This document shows, piece by piece, positions 22,001-31,400 of a stretch of DNA of 64,000 nt. Source of the stretch: Macrostomum hystrix (Eukaryota > Platyhelminthes > Macrostomidae). The DNA lies in assembly GCA_950097015.1 (NCBI GenBank), contig CATNEN010000025.1:2904001-2968000 (forward strand), written 5' to 3'. The first letter of the stretch is position 1. Every line of letters begins with the position of its first letter. The position numbers and the translations under genes were made by a program. The notes under the pieces are model-generated. The model was not told the origin of the DNA. It made no database searches and was given only the letters and a program-made list of their open reading frames with translations.

Positions 22001-23381
22001 CTTCGGGTGTGTCATAAGTAATGTCACTGACGGTAAAACAGACCAACTAACAATCGCAGATGAACGAAACTGTATCAATCAACAACATAGTGTCCCCCAA
22101 TATCAATCACCCTCTGGCAGTGCTCGTACAGCTTCTCTACCTCAGCCTGCAGGTGTTTTTCCTCCAGCTGTCGGAACCAGTGCAACGCGGCTTCTTTGAC
22201 CTCATCATGGTTTGCGAAACTTCTCTGGGAAAAGTCTGCCTTCTTTCTGCCTTCTGCCTTCTGCCTTTCTCTAAAGAGAAACCTGTCGCACAAGTTGAAG
22301 TCTGGGCTGTAGGGACTCTGCCAGAGCAGATTTACTCGCCGTCCAGCCAGAAAATCCGAAACAGCCTGACAGGTGTGGGGCCGTGCGTTGTCCATCTGCC
22401 ACAGAACTTCGTTCAGGTGAATCGGGTTTGACCGGAGCGTGTGCCAGAGGTTCCCAGTGTGTCGGACAAAGTCGATGAAGTACTGGCCATCGACCTTGGT
22501 GTTTGGCGGAGTTGTACAGATGGAGATTCGTTTGTTTGGCGTGAATGCCACCAGCAGCATGGTCTTCTTGTCTGAGATGGACCTCCTGGTCACAGTCAGC
22601 CTGGAGTCCCCAGCTCCCAGCCAGCAGCGATTGTCTGCCTTGCTGCTTTTGCCATCCAGGTGGAGCCAGGTCTCATCCTCAACAACCAGGCAGTTTAGGA
22701 TGTCATCCAAGCCCCGGCTGCTGAACACCTTGCGGATCTGATTGGCGCAGTTCACACGGGCCTGACGATGGTCCGCAGTGAGGTCATGGGGCACCCAGAC
22801 CGAGCAGACGTTTCGGAGATGGAGATCCTCTGTCAAGATGTGATGGACTGTGTTGAAATCAATCTCCAAGCAGTCCGCTAGCTCCCTGACAGACTGCCGC
22901 GGGTCTTCCTTGACCAGGTCGCTGATGACTTCGATGTTCTCTATTGTCCTGGTTAAACATGGTCGTCCAGATCTGGCGGCATCTCCCAATTCGAACCCAG
23001 GATCAGTAAAGTTCTGAAACCACCTGTAAATTGTCCTGCGAGTTGGGCAGTTGTCTGGCAGTGTGTTCCGGAGATCCTCTTCTACTTCAAGTGCAGATTT
23101 TCCAAGCTTGAAGCGAATGAAAGCGTAGAACTGGATGTGCGTCTTGTCATGATTCATGTTGAGTTTTGCTCGTTGCAAAAAGAAGATTTCATCGCGTTGC
23201 GCTTGCGAAATCTGATTAACAAATTCTTGCGACAGTTTTGGCCATAGACATTAAAATTGCTGCTCAGGTGTGGTGGCAACTTCTCAATAAATGTACTGTC
23301 AGAATATAATATATTTGGATGATTATTGCTATGGGTTCCCGCACAACAACCACAGTGACATTACTTATGACACACCCGTAG
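22001..23381 (-). mobile_element. Mariner (Tc1/mariner, DD34D) element, 1,381 bp, apparently intact
   Basis: Bounded by 29-bp terminal inverted repeats, 22001-22029 and 23353-23381, differing at one base (CTTCGGGTG versus CTACGGGTG at the tips; the next 20 bases match). TA dinucleotides at 21999-22000 and 23382-23383 are the expected target-site duplication. Length is typical of mariner. The intact frame and near-identical ends suggest recent insertion. Rejoining the flanks across the TA gives GAGAAATATTTCTC, a palindrome. Confidence 0.92.
22075..23157 (-). CDS. Mariner transposase, 360 aa, intact frame
   Basis: Catalyses cut-and-paste transposition at TA sites. Start chosen at the ATG at 23157 (MNHDKTHIQF); the open frame extends seven codons further upstream but only from a TTG. 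The N-terminal paired helix-turn-helix region contains RRTIYRWFQNF (about 40-50). The linker motif WVPHDLT is at 121-127. Catalytic aspartates are D161 (in DETW), D256 (in MDNARPH) and D291 (in LCDRFLF), with exactly 34 residues between the last two, as in mariner. YSPDFNLCD matches the family YSPDLAPSD motif. No stop or frameshift is seen. A low-complexity stretch, RERQKAEGRKKAD, is encoded by a CTTCTGC-type micro-repeat at 22245-22275 that may be an insertion. Host use of the protein is not indicated. Confidence 0.93.
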   Translation of the reverse strand: MNHDKTHIQFYAFIRFKLGKSALEVEEDLRNTLPDNCPTRRTIYRWFQNFTDPGFELGDAARSGRPCLTRTIENIEVISDLVKEDPRQSVRELADCLEIDFNTVHHILTEDLHLRNVCSVWVPHDLTADHRQARVNCANQIRKVFSSRGLDDILNCLVVEDETWLHLDGKSSKADNRCWLGAGDSRLTVTRRSISDKKTMLLVAFTPNKRISICTTPPNTKVDGQYFIDFVRHTGNLWHTLRSNPIHLNEVLWQMDNARPHTCQAVSDFLAGRRVNLLWQSPYSPDFNLCDRFLFRERQKAEGRKKADFSQRSFANHDEVKEAALHWFRQLEEKHLQAEVEKLYEHCQRVIDIGGHYVVD

Positions 23382-24304
23382 TATTTCTCGCATTAGCTCT
23401 CTCCGATTCTTAAATCTATACTCGTTTTCTCTCTCGTACTTAAAACCTAATCCCCTATCCCCTAGTTTCGAAGAAGACTGACAAATTCAAACTAAAAAAT
23501 AACTAATATGACTTGCTAGATGTCAACAGTAGAAAGACCACGATCAGCTAACTTTCAAAGCCAAAAAATGCGGGTATTTGAAATATCTGTTAAAGCGACA
23601 ACAACAAGACGCAGCAACACTTCGCCTAAACGCGAGTCTTCTGTCCTTTGTTCAGTGCATCCCCAACCGAATCATTTATTTTTGCCTAAGACTAATTTTC
23701 CGGCGGATCAATAATCTACCTGCCGAGGATTAAGATTTCAAATCCTCCATCATCTTCATTCGCACCTGCTCCACCCCCGTATATTTTCATTCCCCTGTTC
23801 CTCGTTTCCCTGCTTGTGTGCTCATCCACCTGAGACGTGTCGCTGAAAATGATCACTTCTCGGGGCTCGCCAAATTCCTAATCGACGTCACGAGTTTTTT
23901 TCCAAGAGCTGCTTCCCTATTGGGTGGAACTGTCCCACCCTCCCCAATGTCCAGCACGGGGAATGTACACACTGTGTTACTTTCTAACTTTCATAGACCT
24001 CAAATATCAGAGACTATGGCTGTAGCAGAACAGAAATAAATACACATTACTAATACTCGTGCTGTAGGCCCCGTTGGATTGGGAAACTGGCTTGGTAAGT
24101 TAATGTATATACAAGCTGAGTTTTGAAAAGTGCACGCTGCTATAGCTCAATCTTGGTGTGCATAATTAACTATCTGTCTAGGATTTGCACATTGAAAGCA
24201 CTAAAAAGGCAACAAAAAGTTTTCGTCTTTCAATGTCTCTCTTTGAATAATTGAGTCCTACTATCTAACCTACACGTCAATGCAGGATGTACTTTTTTGT
24301 AAAA
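23382..24304. other. Intergenic stretch between mariner and the stress-protein gene
   Basis: No supported gene; frames at 23520-23714 and 23818-24039 carry no domain. The promoter of the downstream stress-protein gene may lie here, but no motif stands out. Confidence 0.35.
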
Positions 24305-24583
24305 CTGAAGGACCTGAGGTATAATACCGCTTCCCAACTGAAGCATCTGAGGTACAATACCGCTTCCCAACTGAAGCATCTGAGGTACCATACCGCTTCC
24401 CAACTGAAGCATCTGAGGTACAATACCGCTTCCCAACTGAAGCATCTGAGGTACAATACCGCTTCCCAACTGAAGCATCTGAGGTACAATACCGCTTCCC
24501 AACTGAAGCATCTGAGGTACCATACCGCTTCCCAACTGAAGCATCTGAGGTACCATACCGCTTCCCAACTGAAGCATCTGAGG
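24305..24583 (+). repeat. 33-bp minisatellite upstream of the stress-protein gene
   Basis: About eight copies of a 33-bp unit (GGTACAATACCGCTTCCC then AACTGAAGCATCTGA), alternating TACAATAC and TACCATAC forms. It ends about 110 bases before the start codon, so it may be in the promoter or 5' untranslated region. All the long frames through it are repeat products. Confidence 0.95.
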
Positions 24584-24691
24584 CGTATCAAACGTAGGCT
24601 CCCATTAGTGACCACAATCAGCCGCAGCTGCTGTAGCAAAAAATGAAAAAAATGAAATGCAATTTCAGAGAATAGCAGGCCATTGTCTGAC

Positions 24692-24944
24692 ATGTCTTCG
24701 TCAACCTCGTCGATGTCATCGCTGGCTTCGTCCTCGCAGCAGCAGCAGCAGCCGGAGGAGCCGAATCTGGAGTCGGCCACTAGGCGAAGAATCCTTCTGC
24801 CAGTTGATGGATCGAAGCACAGCGACCGGGCGGTGGCCTGGTTCCTGGCCAATCTCTATCGACCAGGCGACTTTGCCGTACTGGCCTTCGTCTTGGAGCC
24901 GCCACAGAGAGCTCCGACTGAGCCGCATCTGCGCAGCCTAGACT

Positions 24945-24995
<51 letters not shown>

Positions 24996-27114
24996 GCTGC
25001 GTCAACGGAGAGGCCTTTGTGCAGGAGGGCAATAAGGCCTACAACGAGGGCTTGAAGGAGGCCGCGAGGCTGAAGGCCAAATTCTATCAGGCCTGCAGGG
25101 AGGCGGGACTGCCTGAGGCCCAGATGCACTTTCAGGTTGGCGAATGTACTTTTGCGCTCATTTGAATGGCAGGAACAGCTACGGATAGCTCGTATTCAAA
25201 TCAAATATATATTTATAAATGCTATATTCCTTCCGGTTAGAGTCCAGAAATAACGCTTACTCCCGGCTCGCCAGCTCCCGGCTCGCCATTTCTGGACTCT
25301 CTAACCGGAAGGAATTGCATTCCTTCTAAATTTGCCATAGACATGGCATTCCTGGAACCCGATGCGTCATTCTCGGTTTGCGTTGATGCCATTCCCGGAG
25401 CCTGATGCATTGGTTCTGCCCATAGACATAGAAATTAGTGGAGAGAGCTGCCACTGTGGGTTTGAACTGTCAGAGAGAACAAGTTATAAGCCTGGGTAAG
25501 AAATTAGGGGTGTGGGGGTGAAGCCCCCTCTTTCTACCATAGAATATGTTTGACTAAGCTTTGTCTGAAATCTATCTGATATTAAGCTCGAGAGAATCTA
25601 AGACGACCTGAACTTAGACGAGCATCTGAGATCGTCTGAAATGGAGCACAGCAGCTACCCGAGCGGTCTACTGGATATTTCTCGCGGAGACGTGGTGGGT
25701 CTTTCGCTAGAAGAACTCGAGAAGAGGATAAACGCCGAGAAACATGATATCTGCCTGACATTGAGAACGAGTTGAGTACATTGTCGATTGATCAACTGGA
25801 CGTTTCAACGGTGGATGAGTACTTCGACACAATTTCGGCTGAAGACGCTACAATGGACTCGGTCATAATTAACGTGTTGAATGCCAAGGTAGACGAAATG
25901 TAATCAGTGTTTCCAATGAGTGTGCTGCTGTGCGAAAACTTACAGATTTTTTTCGCCAATCGAGGAATCAACATCGCTTGGGAGACATGTCCTATCGAGA
26001 TTCTGGCTGACCGCTAACGTTAGTTTTTTGGTTTGATTCGTTGCAAGCACTGTGAATTGTATTCTCCATTGACGTTGATGAACCGAGCTGCTTTGTTGCC
26101 ATATTTCCGACGCGTGCGTGGCATTAAGAGGTTTCACCATAGATATGACATTCCCGGATCGTGTTGGCATCCCGGAAACGCACAGAGGGGTAGCAAATTT
26201 AGAAGGAATGCGACAAATTAGCTCGTAACGATCTAAGGTCTGGTCACAGGCACATAGGTAAGCTGAGCGACAATAAAAAAACCGTGTAATTTCTTAATGC
26301 GACAATTCGCGAGCGCTAAAAATATTGTTCGTGCAATGGGATGTCCATAAAAGCAGAAGTATTATTCTCCCATTTCCTAATTAACATTGTGCCTACTCTA
26401 AAGGATTCAATTAGTGAGGCTTGCAGTTTCCTGTGCTCGGTCATTAACCGTGAGGAAATTCATTTTCTCATTCCCTTTTCCCCAACGGAGTTCATTTTGC
26501 TTTCAATCTGCTTTGCTAATATGTCAATCATAGTCAATACCAAATTACTTCTTAGCAGTGTTGTAATGAGTAAGTTCCGTTCTTTTGTATTTACGTACCA
26601 ACCACTTTTGCAACCCCTCAGACACACTGGCAAACCATCAGACACTCTAGCAATACATCAGACACACTGGCAAACCATCAGACACTCTAGCAATACATCA
26701 GACACACTGGCAAACCATCAGACACTCTAGCAATACATCAGACACACTGGCAAACCATTAGAAACCCTGGCAACCCATCAGACATTCTGGCAACCCATCA
26801 GAAAAACTGGCAATCCCTCTGACACACTGGCAATACCTCTGACACACTGGCAATCCCTCTGACACACTGGCAACCCCTCCGATACCCACATCCCTGTCTA
26901 CCAGGAGCTGATCGGCAGCAAGGCGGGCGAGACGCTGGTTCGCTACGTGGAGGAATCTGGCGTGTCCTGCATTGTGATTGGCTCTCGCGGCCTGGGCAAG
27001 CTCAGGCGCACCTTTCTTGGCAGCGTCAGCGATCACCTGTTGCACAATGCCGGCTGCACCGTTATTGTCTGCCCCGGAGATAAGAGTAAAAAGGAGCCCG
27101 CAAACGGCAAGTGA
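24692..27114 (+). CDS. Universal stress protein (UspA family), 217 aa, two exons
   Basis: Soluble nucleotide-binding stress protein, probably cytoplasmic. Exon 1 24692-25135, exon 2 26905-27114 (TGA); both junctions phase 0, donor CAG|GTTGGC, acceptor CTACCAG. The start is the ATG at 24692; the longer frame begins at TTG. The low-complexity N-terminus (serine-rich, QQQQQ) precedes the first strand RILLPVDGSKHSDRAV (about 33-48). A run of 17 glycines (residues 86-102) sits in the loop before the helix GNKAYNEGLKEAARLK. Exon 2 carries the ATP-binding signature G-2x-G-9x-G-S, with G174, G177, G187 and S188, inside GSRGLGKLRRTFLGSVSDHL. Joining the exons gives the family order MHFQ-ELIGSKAGETLVRYVEE. 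Length is greater than the usual 140-160 because of the N-terminus and glycine tract. AATAAA follows at 27187. Such genes occur in cnidarians, flatworms and other invertebrates. Confidence 0.9.
24947..24997 (+). repeat. (GGC)n trinucleotide tract coding 17 glycines
   Basis: Fifteen GGC codons, then GGT and GGC, inside exon 1 of the stress protein. Expected to vary in length between individuals; it falls in a surface loop of the fold rather than the nucleotide-binding core. Confidence 0.97.
25226..25315. repeat. Near-perfect 26-bp hairpin in the stress-protein intron
   Basis: The arm at 25226-25251 (begins ATTCCTTCCGGTTAGAGTCC) is the reverse complement of 25288-25315, apart from two extra bases (CT) in the second arm. 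The loop contains a short tandem of CCCGGCTCGCCA. Likely a foldback or MITE-type element. Confidence 0.7.
25317..26211. mobile_element. Foldback element with perfect 19-bp inverted ends, inside the stress-protein intron
   Basis: GCATTCCTTCTAAATTTGC at 25317-25335 is exactly complementary to 26193-26211. A motif pair just inside each end (CATAGACATGGCATTCC near 25337, CATAGATATGACATTCC near 26138) is in direct orientation. The left end overlaps a small palindrome with the adjoining hairpin. No target-site duplication was found, so borders are tentative. The interior holds the decayed coding relic at 25641-26017. Confidence 0.45.
25641..26017 (+). pseudogene. Frameshifted coding relic of unknown family within the foldback element
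   Basis: An ATG frame at 25641-25775 (MEHSSYPSGL..., with LSLEELEKRINAEKHDI) ends at TGA. The +2 frame then continues with similar acidic, leucine-rich composition (DIENELSTLSIDQLD...) to a GTAGAC donor-like site at 25889. An AG acceptor at 25944-25945 opens IFFANRGINIAWETCPIEIL, ending TAA at 26015-26017. The shift lies between about 25745 and 25775. I do not recognise the product. It could be a remnant of a transposon-encoded protein or chance open sequence. Confidence 0.25.
26611..26885 (+). repeat. 20-bp minisatellite at the 3' end of the stress-protein intron
   Basis: About 13 copies of CAGACACACTGGCAAACCAT and variants (CAGACACTCTAGCAATACAT; later CTGACACACTGGCAATCCCT). The last copy ends about 19 bases before the AG acceptor of exon 2, so the repeat probably includes the branch-point region. 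Confidence 0.93.
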
Positions 27115-27186
27115 ATTTTGTCGGCAATTCTTCTTTGATGTTTTTATAATCGATATTTACACTCGTAGGATTTTATACTCTGTACA

Positions 27187-27192
27187 AATAAA
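27187..27192 (+). terminator. Polyadenylation signal of the stress-protein gene
   Basis: AATAAA 73 bases past the TGA at 27112-27114, a normal distance for a short 3' untranslated region. Confidence 0.6.
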
Positions 27193-27423
27193 ACTATTAT
27201 GTCCTAATGCGTTCGCTTTGATTTTACAACCTATTCCCTGTTTGCCCTTGCGTAATTTTACATTTTAACGTAATCATGAAACCTGTAAAGTAGTCTCCAT
27301 TTCAACCACAACGCCTCATTCGATTTTGCTTGACAAATTTGGAAAGACTATTTTTTAAACTGCGGTAAAACTTTTCGGCTTTTTAAACTGGACTTTGAAC
27401 TGGCGATTGAGACTTATCTCGAA

Positions 27424-27737
27424 GCCCTAGGTGTCACACTCTAATTACCCTTGACACCTATCCTAAAGCCCAAGGTGTCACATGCTAATTAGCCTTGACA
27501 CCTATCCAAACGCCCATGGTGTCACTTTCTAATTACCCTTTACACCCATCCTAAAGCCCAAGTGTTACACTCTAATTACCCTTGACACCTATCCTAAAGC
27601 CCAAGTGTCACACTCTAATTACCCTTGACACCTATCCTAAAGTCCTAGGTGTCACACTCTAATTACCCTTGACACCTATCCTAAAGTCCTAGGTGTCACA
27701 CTCTAATTACCCTTGACACCTATCCTAAAGCCCAATG
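27424..27737 (+). repeat. 44-bp minisatellite with a hairpin in each unit
   Basis: About seven units of about 44 bp. Most contain AGGTGTCA and, 15 bases later, its complement TGACACCT, so each can fold into an 8-bp stem. Some units lose a base of the first arm (AAGTGTCA, AAGTGTTACA). Located about 230 bases beyond the stress-protein poly(A) signal. Confidence 0.92.
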
Positions 27738-28466
27738 TCTATAACTCCCTAAGTTGTAGTTTTCGCATTCTAAAGCCACATTTCTAATTAAATTAGTTAA
27801 ACATTTTACTTTTGCCACCCGTAAGTTTAAGTAGCAATCCAACAATTTGAACTATGCCTGTAGGAGCTTTCGACATTCGAAACTGTTTATAAAATTTATC
27901 TTTTTCTTCTACTAATTATGCCTGACTTCTTTTATGGATTCTGTAATTTATTTAAAGGTCATAAGATAAAAATATTTTTACTGTGTTTTGGCAAAGAGTT
28001 TTCTGTTTCTGATTTAGAAAATAAAAATAGGAAATAAAACTATACACTATTTTCTGTGTAAAAGTAAAACTGAATTAAAACTTTTCTTAATGCTTCTAAG
28101 CCTCACCTACTGTGTGCTGTGTGCAGACAAAAGTACAATGCGATGTTGTGAGTACATCAATTAAACATCGATACTACGTTCGGTCTCATCTCGTATGGAA
28201 AGAGAGGGTTCGAAATACGAAAAAACATCCGTTGCTGCAATAAATAATTATTATATTGACGCTCACGAACTGAGTGTTTCCTGTGTTACTTTATTTCTTC
28301 ATAGACTAACCTTGACATCTTGGGATTAGGCTGGGAGTGGCATTGAATTGGGAGACGGAAATGGAACTGGAAAATTAACTGGAGCGAAAGAAATTACTCA
28401 CGTCCTGAACTAGTGAGGTAGGAGAGAAAAGAGAAATACGATTTTAATTAGACGACTCAGCAGAAG
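27738..28466. other. AT-rich intergenic stretch, no gene seen
   Basis: No frame or RNA motif stands out between the 44-bp and the 14-bp arrays. Confidence 0.4.
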
Positions 28467-31400
28467 GTGAGACACAGGGAGACAGAGAGACAGAGAGACA
28501 GAGACACAGGGAGACAGAGAGACAGAAACACAGAGACACAGAGAGACAGAGACAGAGAGACAGAGACACAGAGAGACAGAGACACAGAGAGACAAAGAGA
28601 CAGAGACACAGAGAGACAGAGAGACAAAGAGACAGAGACACAGAGAGACAGAGAGACAGAGACAGAGAGACAGAGACACAGAGAGACAGAGACACAGAGA
28701 GACAAAGAGACAGAGACACAGAGAGACAGAGAGACAAAGAGACAGAGACACAGAGAGACAGAGAGACAGAGACAGAGAGACAGAGACACAGAGAGACAGA
28801 GACACAGAGAGACAAAGAGACAGAGACACAGAGAGACAGAGACACAGAGAGACAAAGAGACAGAGACACAGAGAGACAGAGACAGAGAGACAGAGAGACA
28901 GAGAGACAGAGAGACAGAGAGACAGAGACACAGAGAGACAGAGACACAGAGAGACAGAGACACAGAGAGACAGAGACACAGAGAGATGCAGGGACACAGA
29001 GAGACAGAGAGACAGAGACACAGAGAGACAGAGACACAGAGAGACAAAGAGACAGAGACACAGAGAGACAGAGAGACAAAGAGACAGAGACACAGAGAGA
29101 CAGAGAGACAGAGACAGAGAGACAGAGACACAGAGAGACAGAGAGACAGAAACACAGAGACACAGAGAGACAGAGACAGAGAGACAGAGACACAGAGAGA
29201 CAGAGACACAGAGAGACAAAGAGACAGAGACACAGAGAGACAGAGAGACAAAGAGACAGAGACACAGAGAGACAGAGAGACAGAGACAGAGAGACAGAGA
29301 CACAGAGAGACAGAGACACAGAGAGACAAAGAGACAGAGACACAGAGAGACAGAGAGACAAAGAGACAGAGACACAGAGAGACAGAGAGACAGAGACAGA
29401 GAGACAGAGACACAGAGAGACAGAGACACAGAGAGACAAAGAGACAGAGACACAGAGAGACAGAGACACAGAGAGACAAGAGACAGAGACACAGAGAGAC
29501 AGAGACAGAGAGACAGAGAGACAGAGAGACAGAGAGACAGAGAGACAGAGACACAGAGAGACAGAGACACAGAGAGACAGAGACACAGAGAGACAGAGAC
29601 ACAGAGAGATGCAGGGACACAGAGAGACAGAGAGACAGAGACACAGAGAGACAGAGACACAGAGAGACAAAGAGACAGAGACACAGAGAGACAGAGAGAC
29701 AAAGAGACAGAGACACAGAGAGACAGAGAGACAGAGACAGAGAGACAGAGACACAGAGAGACAGAGACACAGAGAGACAGAGACACAGAGAGACAGAGAC
29801 ACAGAGAGACAAAGAGACAGAGACACAGAGAGACAGAGACACAGAGAGACAAAGAGACAGAGACACAGAGAGACAGAGACAGAGAGACAGAGAGACAGAG
29901 AGACAGAGACACAGAGAGACAGAGACACAGAGAGACAGAGACAGAGAGACAGAGACACAGAGAGACAGAGACACAGAGAGACAAAGAGACAGAGACACAG
30001 AGAGACAGAGAGACAGAGACAGAGAGACAGAGACACAGAGAGACAGAGACACAGAGAGACAAAGAGACAGAGACACAGAGAGACAGAGAGACAAAGAGAC
30101 AGAGACACAGAGAGACAGAGAGACAGAGACAGAGAGACAGAGACACAGAGAGACAGAGACACAGAGAGACAAAGAGACAGAGACACAGAGAGACAGAGAG
30201 ACAAAGAGACAGAGACACAGAGAGACAGAGAGACAGAGACAGAGAGACAGAGACACAGAGAGACAGAGACACAGAGAGACAAAGAGACAGAGACACAGAG
30301 AGACAGAGACACAGAGAGACAAAGAGACAGAGACACAGAGAGACAGAGACAGAGAGACAGAGAGACAGAGAGACAGAGACACAGAGAGACAGAGACACAG
30401 AGAGACAGAGACAGAGAGACAGAGACACAGAGAGACAGAGACACAGAGAGACAAAGAGACAGAGACACAGAGAGACAGAGAGACAGAGACAGAGAGACAG
30501 AGACAAAGAGAGACAGAGACACAGAGAGACAAAGAGACAGAGACACAGAGAGACAGAGAGACAAAGAGACAGAGACACAGAGAGACAGAGAGACAGAGAC
30601 AGAGAGACAGAGACACAGAGAGACAGAGACACAGAGAGACAAAGAGACAGAGACACAGAGAGACAGAGAGACAAAGAGACAGAGACACAGAGAGACAGAG
30701 AGACAGAGACAGAGAGACAGAGACACAGAGAGACAGAGACACAGAGAGACAAAGAGACAGAGACACAGAGAGACAGAGACACAGAGAGACAAAGAGACAG
30801 AGACACAGAGAGACAGAGACAGAGAGACAGAGAGACAGAGAGACAGAGAGACAGAGAGACAGAGACACAGAGAGACAGAGACACAGAGAGACAGAGACAC
30901 AGAGAGACAGAGACACAGAGAGATGCAGGGACACAGAGAGACAGAGAGACAGAGACACAGAGAGACAGAGACACAGAGAGACAAAGAGACAGAGACACAG
31001 AGAGACAGAGAGACAAAGAGACAGAGACACAGAGAGACAGAGAGACAGAGACAGAGAGACAGAGACACAGAGAGACAGAGACACAGAGAGACAGAGACAC
31101 AGAGAGACAGAGACACAGAGAGACAGAGACACAGAGACACAGAGAGACAGAGACACAGAGAGACAGAGACAGAGAGACAGAGACACAGAGAGACAGAGAC
31201 AGAGAGACAGAGACACAGAGAGACAGAGACACAGAGAGACAAAGAGACAGAAACACAGAGACACAGAGAGACAGAGACAGAGAGACAGAGACACAGAGAG
31301 ACAGAGACACAGAGAGACAAAGAGACAGAGACACAGAGAGACAGAGAGACAAAGAGACAGAGACACAGAGAGACAGAGAGACAGAGACAGAGAGACAGAG

